Assembly (NCBI GenBank): GCA_023382935.1
Contig: JAHDXL010000009.1
Coordinates: 1-64,000, forward strand
DNA: 64,000 nucleotides
Direction: 5' to 3'
Source: Phycisphaerales bacterium
Lineage (GTDB): Bacteria; Planctomycetota; Phycisphaerae; Phycisphaerales; UBA1924
Shown here: positions 51,921 through 61,194 of the stretch, one piece after another
Layout of the letters: every line of letters starts with the position of its first letter
How positions within the stretch are numbered: the first letter of the stretch is position 1
Program-made: the position numbers and the translations under genes
The notes under the pieces: generated by a model
Told to the model about the DNA's origin: nothing
Seen by the model: the letters and a program-made list of their open reading frames with translations, nothing else
Databases searched by the model: none

Positions 51921-53246
51921 ATGCGGCGAGCGCGGTGGCGTTGGATGATGTTGTTGTGGGCACTCGCGTGTGCGAGTGTGGCCGCTGGTGTGCATCCACA
52001 GGATGGCCCCCATGCTGACATCCGCATCTCGATCGATGAGAGCGGTGTGCACATCGGCATGATGATTAACCTGGCGTTCATCGACGAGACGGTGGTCTTT
52101 CCGCGCGAGTCATCTACAGCGGTGGCGGAGTTCGAGGAAGACCTGCTCCGCCAACTCCTGACGGAGTTCTTCGAGAGCCGAAATGTGGTGGAAATCGACG
52201 GGGTTGTGGTGGCGCCCATTGTCCGGGAATTCGAGATGATCCGCCCGGGCCTGGAGAACCTGCCGCTGTTTCCGCTCTCGGGGATGAGAGGGTTGCTGAG
52301 AGCGCGGGTGGACTTGGAGCATCCCAGCAAGTCGATGCCAAAGCGGGTGCGGTTTGTGTGGGATTCGTTTCCGCTCGATGTGCTGACCGAGTTGCCGGAG
52401 GGCACACCGCGTCCGCCGATGGCGATCGAGGCGCAATTGCTGGCCGAGGGAACGGTGGACATTCTGCGCTTTACCAAACAGGAGCCGGAGATCACCTGGC
52501 ATGGGACAGGCCTGACGCGGGAGGAGCGATTTCTGGAGGTTCCGAAGGCCGAAGGTCCGGCGGCAAGAGTGCGTTTCCCCGTGCTTTCACTTGGAGTGGC
52601 GGTGGGGGGGTTGGTGCTGGCGTTGGCGGGCGTTCAGCGTCGTGGTCCGCGCGAGGGGAGGAAGCGGACGGCGCCCGGGGTGGTGCTGCTGACCTTCGGG
52701 GCTGTGCTGCTGGGCACGGCGCCGCTGCTTCGACAGGTGGGGACGGTGTCGCTGGGCGGAGGCGCGAGGCTGCCGACTGAGGCCGAGGCACGGGCCATTT
52801 TCGAACCGCTGCACGCGAACATCTATAGCGCGTTCGATTACGAGGAGCGGGGAGCGATTTACGACGCGCTGGCTCGCAGCGTGGATGGACCTTTGCTTGA
52901 ATCGCTGTATGACCAGATCTACACCAGTCTGGTGATGTACGAAGAGGGCGGTGCGGTGAGCCGCGTGTCGGCGGTGCGGCCGATGCGGGTGGACATCGGA
53001 TCGATCGGAGTGGTGGGGGAGCCGGGTCGCCCGACATTCACGCTTCAGGCCCAGTGGCAGGTGGACGGGGTGGTGTACCACTACGGCCACTCGCACCGGA
53101 GAACGAACGAGTATGTGGCCGAGTATTCGGTGGGGCTGACGCCGCAGGGATGGCGGATCACCGGGAACCGCGTGCTTTCACAGGAGCGGCTGGATCCGCA
53201 GACGGGCGAGAAGCCCAGGCCGGTGATTCCGGACGGGGAAATATGA
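51921..53246 (+). CDS. Membrane-anchored protein of a metal-related ABC operon
   Basis: This 441-residue protein has a signal peptide (MMLLWALACASVAAGVHPQD), an exported N-terminal domain of about 215 residues, two hydrophobic helices (FPVLSLGVAVGGLVLALAG; GVVLLTFGAVLLGTAPLL), and a second soluble domain. No family is recognised. The gene overlaps the ATPase gene by 4 bases (ATGA). It is the first of four genes with a LolD/MacB-type ATPase, an FtsX-like permease and a zinc-binding lipoprotein. It may be a periplasmic partner of that transporter; its role is inferred from position alone. Confidence 0.7.
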   Translation: MRRARWRWMMLLWALACASVAAGVHPQDGPHADIRISIDESGVHIGMMINLAFIDETVVFPRESSTAVAEFEEDLLRQLLTEFFESRNVVEIDGVVVAPIVREFEMIRPGLENLPLFPLSGMRGLLRARVDLEHPSKSMPKRVRFVWDSFPLDVLTELPEGTPRPPMAIEAQLLAEGTVDILRFTKQEPEITWHGTGLTREERFLEVPKAEGPAARVRFPVLSLGVAVGGLVLALAGVQRRGPREGRKRTAPGVVLLTFGAVLLGTAPLLRQVGTVSLGGGARLPTEAEARAIFEPLHANIYSAFDYEERGAIYDALARSVDGPLLESLYDQIYTSLVMYEEGGAVSRVSAVRPMRVDIGSIGVVGEPGRPTFTLQAQWQVDGVVYHYGHSHRRTNEYVAEYSVGLTPQGWRITGNRVLSQERLDPQTGEKPRPVIPDGEI

Positions 53247-53917
53247 ACGCGGTGGTCGAGGTGCGCGACATGCGGTTCCGTTACCCGGGTGGTGACGGAT
53301 TCGAGTTGAGCATGCCCGAACTGACGATCAGGTCGGGTGAGCGGATGGCCTGCATTGGTGCGTCCGGGTGCGGAAAGACGACGCTGGTGAACCTGATCAG
53401 CGGGGTGCTGGCGCCCGAGAGCGGGCAGGTTCGCCTGTGCGGGCAGAATCTCAACTTGATGAGCGATGCGGCGAGGCGATCGCTGCGACGCAAGTCGGTG
53501 GGCATGGTGTTCCAGGAGTTTGAACTGCTGGATTATCTCAGCGCGATGGACAACATCCTGCTGCCGTTTCGGATCGGTGGCGAGCGGGCAGGAACGCCGG
53601 AACGAGCGCGGGCAAGGGAGTTGGCCGCGTCGCTGGGTGTGGCGGGCCTGCTGGCGCGGCGTCCCAGGAGATTGTCACAGGGCGAGCAGCAGCGGGTGTC
53701 CGTGTGCAGGGCGCTGGTGACGCGCCCGGCGATCGTGATCGCCGACGAGCCGACGGGGAGTCTTGATCCGGCGAACGCGAGGGGTGTGATCGATCTTCTA
53801 GTGGAGGCGACGGATCGGGTGGGGGCGGCGCTGTTCGTGGTGACGCACGATCACTCGGTGCTCGACCGATTTGAGCAGGTCGTGAGAATGGACGCTGGGC
53901 GGAGGGCCGGGGCGTGA
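53243..53917 (+). CDS. LolD/MacB-type ABC transporter ATPase
   Basis: This 224-residue protein has all ABC motifs: Walker A GASGCGKTT, Q-loop FQEFELLDYLSAMDNILLP, signature LSQGEQQRVSVCRAL, Walker B AIVIADEPTGSLDP, and H-loop VVTHD. The FQEFELL...D.I..P pattern is that of the MacB/LolD/FtsE branch, which powers mechanotransmission permeases of the FtsX type. Such a permease is encoded next, overlapping by 4 bases. That branch normally exports or extracts rather than imports metals. Confidence 0.9.
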   Translation: MNAVVEVRDMRFRYPGGDGFELSMPELTIRSGERMACIGASGCGKTTLVNLISGVLAPESGQVRLCGQNLNLMSDAARRSLRRKSVGMVFQEFELLDYLSAMDNILLPFRIGGERAGTPERARARELAASLGVAGLLARRPRRLSQGEQQRVSVCRALVTRPAIVIADEPTGSLDPANARGVIDLLVEATDRVGAALFVVTHDHSVLDRFEQVVRMDAGRRAGA

Positions 53918-55086
53918 TCGGCGGCGCGGCATTCCTGGCGGTGCATCACGCCCGCGCGAATGCACTGGCCAGCGCGATCCTCGTTGCGTGCTTCGCCCTG
54001 ACCACGGCGTTGCCGCTGTCGGCCAGGCTGCTCCTTGAGCGGTATGCCCAGTCGCTGACGGAGCGGGCGGCTGCGACGCCATTGGTGGCCGGAGCGCGGG
54101 GGTCTCGGTTCGATCTGGTACTTTCGACGACGCACTTCAGGCGTTCACAGATGCAGCCTGCGACGATGACGCTGGTGGATCGGATCGCGGGGCTGCGGCT
54201 TGGCGTGGCGATCCCGATGAGCGTCGAGCACACGGCCCGCGGGTACGTGGTGGTGGGGACGGGCATCGAGTACGCGGAACTGCGCGGGCTGCGGTTTGCG
54301 TCGGGGCAGTGGCCAACGGAACTCGGGCAGTGCGTGCTCGGGTCGCGTGTGGCTCGGCGAGAGGGATTGGGGGTAGGCGATCAGGTCTTTTCGGAACAGA
54401 GTGACGTGTACGACATTTCCAAGCCCCCGGCGATCCGCATGAACATCGTGGGCGTGCTGGAACCGACGGGTGGGCCGGATGATGACGTGGTCTTCGTGGA
54501 CATCGCGACCGCGTGGGCGATCGCGGGAATCCTGCATGGACACGACGCACCGAACACGGTGCGCGACGCGAACATGCTGCTTCAGAAGACGAAGGACAAC
54601 GTCGCGATCAGCGGGGCCTTGATCGAATACAACGAGGTGACCCCGGCCACGATCGCCGGGTATCACCTGCACGCTGACCCTTCGCAACTCCCGGTGACGA
54701 GCGTGCTGGTGGTGCCGAAGGACCAGAAGAGCGCCACACTGCTGAACACCGAGGTGAACCTCTCAAAGACCGAGCAGATGGTGCGGCCGAGCGAGGTGAT
54801 GGACGAACTGTTGTCGTATGTGCTGAGGATCAAGTCGGTGATCGACGTAGTGTCGGTGGCGCTGGTCGCGAGCAACGCGGCGCTGACCGGGCTGATCTTG
54901 ATGCTGACGTACAGGGCGCGCGCGGGAGAGCGTCGCACGCTGCTTCGGATCGGCGCGGCCCGCGGGCTGGTGCCGTTGATGTTCGGACTTGAGTTCATGG
55001 TGTTGGTGGGCTGCGGGATGATTCTCGCGGGCGTCGCATCGGCGGTGCTGGCGAGGGTCGCCCCCGACATCGTGTCGATGCTGTGA
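53914..55086 (+). CDS. FtsX-like (MacB-type) permease
   Basis: This 390-residue protein has an N-terminal membrane helix (LASAILVACFALTTALPLSARLL), a large periplasmic domain, and three C-terminal helices (VVSVALVASNAALTGLILML; RGLVPLMFGLEFMVLVGCGMIL; LAGVASAVLARVAP). This is the arrangement of MacB/LolC/FtsX permeases. The GTG start overlaps the ATPase stop by 4 bases. With that ATPase it should form a mechanotransmission ABC complex; the cargo is unknown. The adjacent zinc-binding lipoprotein suggests a link with metal handling. Confidence 0.82.
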   Translation: MIGGAAFLAVHHARANALASAILVACFALTTALPLSARLLLERYAQSLTERAAATPLVAGARGSRFDLVLSTTHFRRSQMQPATMTLVDRIAGLRLGVAIPMSVEHTARGYVVVGTGIEYAELRGLRFASGQWPTELGQCVLGSRVARREGLGVGDQVFSEQSDVYDISKPPAIRMNIVGVLEPTGGPDDDVVFVDIATAWAIAGILHGHDAPNTVRDANMLLQKTKDNVAISGALIEYNEVTPATIAGYHLHADPSQLPVTSVLVVPKDQKSATLLNTEVNLSKTEQMVRPSEVMDELLSYVLRIKSVIDVVSVALVASNAALTGLILMLTYRARAGERRTLLRIGAARGLVPLMFGLEFMVLVGCGMILAGVASAVLARVAPDIVSML

Positions 55087-55101
55087 GACGGAGGTGGTTT
55101 T

Positions 55102-56019
55102 ATGACTCTGAGGATGGTGCTGACGATCGCGGCGATGCTCGCGTGCGCTGTCGGCTGCAGGAAGGAAGCGCCCGTGACGTCGGCGCCGAGCCCCCGCGGC
55201 GGAGTGTTGACGACATTTTATCCGACGACCTACTTCGCCTCGCGCATCGCCGGCGGGCTGGTGCCGGTGGAGTGCCCGCTACCGGCAGGCGAAGACCCGG
55301 CCACATGGGAGCCTGGGAGCGCGGCGATGAGGCAGTATCAGTCGGCGTCGCTGGTGGTGATCAACGGCGCTTCCTTCGAGGAATGGGTGCCTCGGGCGCC
55401 GCTGCCGCGCAGCCGCGTCGTTGACACGACGGCCGCCGTGCAGGGTCAATTGCTGCGCTACGAGCACGCCGTGACCCACAGCCACGGCATGGCGGGGAAA
55501 CACTCGCACGAAGGGATCGACGGGCATACATGGCTTGACCCGATCATGGCCATTGCGCAGGCCGAGGCGATTCGCGACGCGATGATCGCCGAGTTTCCCG
55601 GGCACGCCGATGCGTTTCGCAGCAACGCGCAGGCGCTGATCGCCGACCTGCGCTCGCTCGACATCGAACTGCGCGCGATGAGCGAGGCTATGCAGGACGT
55701 GACCGTGATCTGTTCGCACCCGGCGTATAACTACCTGGGCAAGCGATACGGCTGGAACCTGGTGATCGCGGTGCTCGATCCGGAGTCGGACCTCACGCCG
55801 GACGATGTGCACGAACTCGAGCACGCGGCCGAGGGGGCGAACTTGTGCGTGGTGCTGTGGGAGTCGCCGACGAGCCAGGCGAATGAGCGACTCATACGCG
55901 AGTCGATCGGGGCGGTCAGTGTGCTGTATTCGCCGTGTGAGCAGACGCCCGAATCAGGCGACTTCCTCACGGTCATGCAGACGAACATCGAGCGGCTGCG
56001 AGGGGCGATCCAGCCCTGA
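55102..56019 (+). CDS. ZnuA-like metal-binding lipoprotein
   Basis: This 305-residue protein has a lipobox (MLACAVGC) and the fold of cluster A-I metal-binding proteins: TTFYPTTYFASRIAGG, a His-rich loop (THSHGMAGKHSHEGIDGHTWLDP), VICSHPAYNYLGKRYGW, and a C-terminal WESPTS. The conserved His residues (GHTWLDP, SHPAYNY) fit Zn or Mn binding. Such proteins usually feed a ZnuBC importer, but here the partner genes are an FtsX-type permease and a MacB-like ATPase. It is preceded by GGAGG and lies 15 bases after the permease gene. Confidence 0.85.
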   Translation: MTLRMVLTIAAMLACAVGCRKEAPVTSAPSPRGGVLTTFYPTTYFASRIAGGLVPVECPLPAGEDPATWEPGSAAMRQYQSASLVVINGASFEEWVPRAPLPRSRVVDTTAAVQGQLLRYEHAVTHSHGMAGKHSHEGIDGHTWLDPIMAIAQAEAIRDAMIAEFPGHADAFRSNAQALIADLRSLDIELRAMSEAMQDVTVICSHPAYNYLGKRYGWNLVIAVLDPESDLTPDDVHELEHAAEGANLCVVLWESPTSQANERLIRESIGAVSVLYSPCEQTPESGDFLTVMQTNIERLRGAIQP

Positions 56020-56148
56020 GCCCCCTGTCAGAGTGAGCCGGGATCCCATGACCTGCCCCCGCCGGGCCGTCGGCCGGTCATGCGGTTTCGCGTGGGGCGG
56101 CATGGGCCGGGTCGGAATGAACCGTGGGTGTCTACAATGCCCGGCCTT

Positions 56149-56220
56149 GCGGGCGTAACTCAATGGTAGAGTGTCAGCCTTCCAAGCTGAATGTTGCCGG
56201 TTCGAGTCCGGTCGCCCGCT
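56149..56220 (+). tRNA. tRNA-Gly (anticodon TCC)
   Basis: The cloverleaf reads clearly: acceptor stem GCGGGCG paired with CGCCCGC, anticodon loop CTTCCAA with anticodon TCC, T-arm GCCGGTTCGAGTCCGGT, and discriminator T. The 3' CCA is not encoded. The gene is 72 bases long. Confidence 0.93.
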
Positions 56221-56564
56221 TTGCGTGAAACGGCCTTTTCAGGCGCGCGTCCTCTTGAGGATCGGCGAAAGCCTTGGACGGCTGAGGTAGGCTTGGATGC
56301 CCGCGCGGGTGCTGTGGGGCGAGCGTGCAAGGACGCCCGGAAGCCGCTTGCGCGGTTGACCCGGCTGAATCTTGTGTCCGTGGCGGCTCGGGTACGGGCC
56401 TGAGAGCAAACAACCGGCACTGAATCACACCCGCGCCGATCGTTCGGACGATGTGGCCCCAGCATGCGGCCGGGTTCCGTCCATTCATCGATTGGGGCCG
56501 TGGATCACGCCTTTCGGTCGCTATGCTCGGTTTCCCGGCCGTGGGGGCCGGAAGGGAGTGTGCC
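56221..56564. other. Intergenic region after tRNA-Gly
   Basis: About 340 bases lie between the tRNA and the S9 peptidase gene. No integrase, repeat of the tRNA 3' end or small gene was seen. It presumably contains the peptidase promoter. A ribosome-binding site (AAGGGAG) is present at 56552-56558. Confidence 0.5.
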
Positions 56565-59500
56565 ATGCTTGTTCGTACCGCCTTGGGCCTGCTGTCGGCA
56601 GGGATCGCGAGTCTGACTTTCACGGCCCCGGTGGCGAGAGTGGAGCCGGAGCGGACCCCATGGGATACACCGTGGCTGGGAGGGGACGGGGCAACTCAGG
56701 ATTCCAGGGACACCGCCACTGCTTCCGACGGGGAAGAGAAGGAGGAGGGCGAAAAACTCACGCTTGAGCGGCTCTTCCCGGAGAAGAGCTATTTCGGGCC
56801 CTCGGCCCGGTCGACTTCGTTCAGCCACGATGGGCGGTACGGAGCGTTTCTCTATCGCTCGTGGCTGGAGCGTCGGCACGGATACGACCTGTACGTCTAC
56901 GACACGACGAACGGTCAGATCCGTCGAATGACCAGCGTGGGGCGACTGGCGCCGTATCAGGCCGAGGCTCGAGAGGTGCGCGATGATCGCGAGAAGAAGG
57001 CCCGGCAAGCCGGCGTGACGATCGAAGGCCTCGCACGCGAGCAGGCTGACGCGATGGGGTGGAACGCCGGCCTGCCCACGGGAACATGGACCGGAGAATC
57101 GACGGTGGCCGAGGCGGGGTCGATCCCGGCGGGCACATGCGACCTGTCGCTGGCGATCGGTGACGACGGCAAGTTCACCGGCGAACTTCGCGTCGGACTG
57201 GTGAGGCTGCCGGTCAGGGATGGCGCGTTCGACGCCGCGGAGCGGAAGTTGATCGCCAAGGTGATGGACGAGAAATTGGACGTCAAGGACGGGGTGCTGA
57301 CGCTGAGGCTTGAGGACAACGCGCTGAAGGGCGACCTGGCCGTTGCCGATCCGTCGATCAGACTTTCGCTGGCTCTGAAGCGCAAGCCCGACGGGGGCGA
57401 TCGCGACCGGAAGGACAAGACGCCGAAGGGAGTGCTGGGCGCCATCGGCGAGCGGCTGACGCTCGGTGATGTCGTGCTGCCTGACGATGCGGAAATCAAC
57501 GACGAAAAAGACGGCAAACGCCCCGACAAGCGGGCGCCGCGATATGACGGCGTCCAGGGGTATGAGTGGTCGCCGGTGGCCAACGAGGTGCTGCTCATCT
57601 CCGGCGGCGACGTCTACCGGCTGGTGATCGACCAGGCGAAGTGGGACGAGCCGATCACCCGCCCGGGGCCGGAGAGTCCCAGGATTGAACCGAATGCGAA
57701 AGACCAGCCGGCCGAACCTGCAGGCGAGCAGGAACAGGCGGACGAAGGGGCGAGTGACGACGCGGCCGATGCCGGGCAGTCCCAATCCGGTGCGGCGGAA
57801 GAGAGCAAGCCGGCCGAAGTCGGCAAGGACTCGAGCGACACCAAGAATGACGAGCGGCCCCGGGTCAAGCCGGTCGCGCCATACCTGGGAGATCTGACGC
57901 GCTTGACGCGCACGCGAGAACGGGAATCCGACGTGCAGTATTTGCCGGACGGGTCTGGGTACACCTACCTGCGCGCCGGCGCGTTGCTGCAAGTGTGTTT
58001 CGGCGACCACCGCATCGTGCAACTCGATCCGCAACTCAAGGACGGCGAGCGGATGGTCGGATACAAGATCAGCCCGGATCGAAAGCGCCTGGTCTTCCTG
58101 GCCAATCGCGGCGACAACTACTGGGCCTCCGGACGGCAGGTTACCATCGTGAACTATCGCGATCGGTTTGCGCGGGCAGAGCAGGTCATTCGGCACATGT
58201 CCGACGATCCGTGGCCGGAGGCGTACTCGTCGGTCTACCTGTTTGATCTCAACGGGCACGAGAAGGAAGAGGGCACGCTGGAGCGTGTGTTCACCAAGCG
58301 CATCACCGGCCCGCGGGACGTCTTGCGTGTGCCGGAGTGGTCGCTCGATTCCAGCCGCGTGGCGTTCGCGGCCTTCGAGCAGAGCACCAATATGATCAAG
58401 GTTCTCGAAGCCGGGTTCATCGACGAGAAGAAGAAGGATGAGAAGTCCGCCAAGGTCGAGTCACCCCCGAACGTTGGCGCGACAACGCAGGACGAGCAGG
58501 TCGACAAGCAGGACGAGGGTGAGAAGAAAGACGGCGATCAGCCCGGCGACGCAGGGAAGAAGGCCGAAGACGAGAAGCCGGAGTTCAAGATCGAGAATGC
58601 GCGCGTGGTGTACGAGTTCTACCACTTCGGTGGCCCGAACACGCCGGGGATGGTACAGCCGCAGTACCTGCCCGACAGCCGGCGCATGGTGTTCATCACG
58701 GAGTTGTCGGGCTATCGGCAATTGAGCCTGCTCGACCCGCGATATCAGCAACTCACGCAACTGACCCACGGACAGTTTGAGGTCTACCCGTTCGACATCT
58801 CCGAAGACCACACGACCATCTTCGCAACGGCGACACTCGGCGACGCAGCCCAGGAGCAGGTGTTCGCCATCGACACCGGCACAGGGGCCATGCGCAAACT
58901 CTCGACCCGCGAGGGTGTCTACAGCAGTGTCGCCGTCAGCGACGACGGCAGGAACGTGCTGGCCAACCACGCGGATTTCGGGGCGCTGACCGAGTTGCAG
59001 GCCATTACCACGGGCGAGGAGGCGACGACGGTTGTGTTCACTGATTCGCACCCGGAAGAGGCGCACAGGTTGACGAGCGTCTCGCCGGAGTACTTCACGT
59101 TCGACAACAGGCACGGGCAGTCGATTCTCGGGCACATGTTCAAGCCGAAGGACTGGACGCCGGAGGACAAACGCCCGCTGCTGATCTACGTGTACGGTGG
59201 TCCGCTGGGTGAGCAGAAGATGGCCACGCGCGGTTCATTCAACACGTCGAGTTACGGCTTTGCGCGCTACATGACCGAGGTTCACGGCTGGGTCACCGCG
59301 ACGATCGATCCGCGTGGCGCGTCGGGCTATGGTGCGATCTTCGAGAAGGCCAACTTCGAGCAGGTTGGCAAGCCGCAGACTGAGGATCTGGTCGACGGGG
59401 CCAACTGGCTGGTCAAGCATGCCGGCGTCGACAAGACGAAGATGGCGTTGCACGGCTGGTCATTCGGCGGCTTCCAGACCCAGATGGTGATGTACACCGA

Positions 59501-59981
59501 GCCGGACGTGTTCGCGGCCGGCATTGCCGGCGCCGGCCCGACAGAGTGGGAAAACTACAACTCCTGGTACTCCACCGGCACGATCGGCGCCGGGCAGGTC
59601 GGCAAGCCCGTGCTCGAGAAGTACTCCCTCCTGCCGCTGGCCAAGAACCTGAAGGGACGCCTGCTGCTCATCCACGGCATGGAAGACTCCAACGTGCTCT
59701 ACCAGGACACCGTGCGCGTGTATCGCGAACTGCTCAAGGCCGGAAAGGAGGTCAACGTCGAGTTGTTCCTCGATCCGACCGGGGGGCACGGGCTCGGCGG
59801 CGACGTCAAGACGCTGGGACGATTCCGGAAATATGAGGACTTCCTGCTGCGATATCTGGGCGAGGGCAGACCGGCCGAACAGGTGACCGAGGAAGCCGCC
59901 CAGAAAGCCGAGAGCCAGAAGGTGTCCGGTGACGGGACGGGCGACGAGAAAACCGAAGGGCAGGAACCAGATGCTCCGTGA
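56565..59981 (+). CDS. S9-family prolyl oligopeptidase with acidic inserts
   Basis: This 1138-residue exported protein has a signal peptide (LGLLSAGIASLTFTAPVARV), a WD-like beta-propeller and a C-terminal alpha/beta hydrolase domain. The catalytic triad is Ser in LHGWSFGGFQTQ, Asp in LIHGMEDSNVLYQ and His in PTGGHGLGGD. The usual length is 650-750; the excess comes from charged low-complexity inserts rich in Glu, Asp, Lys and Gln at roughly residues 375-432 and 620-675, and a further inserted domain around 150-300. ATG 56565 has AAGGGAG upstream. It probably digests proline-containing peptides in the periplasm. Confidence 0.88.
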   Translation: MLVRTALGLLSAGIASLTFTAPVARVEPERTPWDTPWLGGDGATQDSRDTATASDGEEKEEGEKLTLERLFPEKSYFGPSARSTSFSHDGRYGAFLYRSWLERRHGYDLYVYDTTNGQIRRMTSVGRLAPYQAEAREVRDDREKKARQAGVTIEGLAREQADAMGWNAGLPTGTWTGESTVAEAGSIPAGTCDLSLAIGDDGKFTGELRVGLVRLPVRDGAFDAAERKLIAKVMDEKLDVKDGVLTLRLEDNALKGDLAVADPSIRLSLALKRKPDGGDRDRKDKTPKGVLGAIGERLTLGDVVLPDDAEINDEKDGKRPDKRAPRYDGVQGYEWSPVANEVLLISGGDVYRLVIDQAKWDEPITRPGPESPRIEPNAKDQPAEPAGEQEQADEGASDDAADAGQSQSGAAEESKPAEVGKDSSDTKNDERPRVKPVAPYLGDLTRLTRTRERESDVQYLPDGSGYTYLRAGALLQVCFGDHRIVQLDPQLKDGERMVGYKISPDRKRLVFLANRGDNYWASGRQVTIVNYRDRFARAEQVIRHMSDDPWPEAYSSVYLFDLNGHEKEEGTLERVFTKRITGPRDVLRVPEWSLDSSRVAFAAFEQSTNMIKVLEAGFIDEKKKDEKSAKVESPPNVGATTQDEQVDKQDEGEKKDGDQPGDAGKKAEDEKPEFKIENARVVYEFYHFGGPNTPGMVQPQYLPDSRRMVFITELSGYRQLSLLDPRYQQLTQLTHGQFEVYPFDISEDHTTIFATATLGDAAQEQVFAIDTGTGAMRKLSTREGVYSSVAVSDDGRNVLANHADFGALTELQAITTGEEATTVVFTDSHPEEAHRLTSVSPEYFTFDNRHGQSILGHMFKPKDWTPEDKRPLLIYVYGGPLGEQKMATRGSFNTSSYGFARYMTEVHGWVTATIDPRGASGYGAIFEKANFEQVGKPQTEDLVDGANWLVKHAGVDKTKMALHGWSFGGFQTQMVMYTEPDVFAAGIAGAGPTEWENYNSWYSTGTIGAGQVGKPVLEKYSLLPLAKNLKGRLLLIHGMEDSNVLYQDTVRVYRELLKAGKEVNVELFLDPTGGHGLGGDVKTLGRFRKYEDFLLRYLGEGRPAEQVTEEAAQKAESQKVSGDGTGDEKTEGQEPDAP

Positions 59982-60046
59982 ATGCCCCTCGCGGAACTTC
60001 GGGCCGTGTGTGGCGAGTTCGGCGCCGATCCGGAGCGCCGACGTCC

Positions 60047-61108
60047 TCACCAACCGGCTTGCCTGGCCGACACAGTGCCTTCGGAAGATGGAAGGATGCG
60101 CCGCCGGCACGCGGCCAGAACCTCTTCAACACTGATGCGCTCCATCAGTCGCACCTGCGTGTCGTCCTTGTGATTGACCGATTCGCCCGGCAAGCGATGC
60201 TGAATGACGTCGGCTTCGCGCTGGTAGGGGCCCACCCGTGAAACGTCGGTCGGGCCATACAGTGCGACGATGGGGCGGTCGAAGCCCACAGCCATGTGCA
60301 AAGCCGCCGAGTCATTGGCGACGACCAAGCGTGACGACTCGATGACGGCCATGAGCACTTCGACGGAGGTCTTGCCGACCAGGTCGATCACGCGATCGGT
60401 CGGACCCGCCAGGTCGAGCAGCGGGCGACACTGTTCCTCCTCGCCGGGGCCACCGACTACCGCGACGCACGTGTCGCTCGCGGCGAGCAGTTGAACAACG
60501 AGTGAGCGGAAGCGCTCGATTGGCCAACGCTTCGACGCCCATCGGCTCGTCGGGGCGATGACGACGCAACCGGGCGGGCAGAGCGCGGCGGCCCTGGCTC
60601 TCGATTCGGCGCTGGTGTAGAGACGCATGTCGCGGACCGGTTCGACGCCAATGGCATCGAGCAACGCCAACATGCGGTCGACGGCGTGCAAGGAGCAATC
60701 GACGCGGGGGCGGATGTTGTAAAAGATGGGAGCCCCCTCCGGGGCGTTGCCATACCCAACGCGGCGCGGAGCCCGCGACGACCAGGTGAAGAACGCGCTG
60801 CGGAGCAGCCCCTGAGCGTCAATCGCAAGGTCGTAGGGCTGGTCGGCCAGGGAACGCGTCCAACGCAGGACGCGCCGCACATGTCCCCGTCGCATGAGCC
60901 GGCCTAACTCTTTGCGGGCAAAGGGTATGACGCGATGCACGCCCGGGTGGGCTGCGATGGCGCCGGCGAACGAGTCTTGGACGAGCCAGTCGATCCTGGA
61001 ATCGGGAAAGGCTCGCTGCAGACTGGCCGCAAGCGGGACCGTGCGGCAGACATCACCTAAAGCGCTGGGACGGACGAGCAGAATGTGCCTAGGTGTGCGC
61101 TCAATCAT
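60047..61108 (-). CDS. GT9-family glycosyltransferase (ADP-heptose:LPS heptosyltransferase-like)
   Basis: This is a protein of about 353 residues. The family signatures are ILLVRPSALGDVCRTVPLAASL at the N-terminus, APTSRWASKRWPIERF (nucleotide-sugar site), CVAVVGGPGEEEQC, and SSRLVVANDSAALHMAVGFDRPIVALYGPTD, the hallmark C-terminal loop. It probably adds a sugar to lipopolysaccharide core. I used the ATG at 61108. An ATG at 61123 is equally plausible, and neither has a good ribosome-binding site. It runs convergent to the S9 gene and divergent from the exported protein gene. Confidence 0.85.
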   Translation of the reverse strand: MIERTPRHILLVRPSALGDVCRTVPLAASLQRAFPDSRIDWLVQDSFAGAIAAHPGVHRVIPFARKELGRLMRRGHVRRVLRWTRSLADQPYDLAIDAQGLLRSAFFTWSSRAPRRVGYGNAPEGAPIFYNIRPRVDCSLHAVDRMLALLDAIGVEPVRDMRLYTSAESRARAAALCPPGCVVIAPTSRWASKRWPIERFRSLVVQLLAASDTCVAVVGGPGEEEQCRPLLDLAGPTDRVIDLVGKTSVEVLMAVIESSRLVVANDSAALHMAVGFDRPIVALYGPTDVSRVGPYQREADVIQHRLPGESVNHKDDTQVRLMERISVEEVLAACRRRILPSSEGTVSARQAGW

Positions 61109-61194
61109 GGCGATGCCGCACATAGGGCGAAAGTGGTGAACCTGCCAACCCAATCAACCTGTACCATTCAGGGGACTCAAACAGGAGAGGTGCC

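Noticed and set aside
56149-56565. tRNA-Gly as an integration site
   Set aside because: No integrase gene and no repeat of the tRNA 3' end were seen within the neighbouring sequence.
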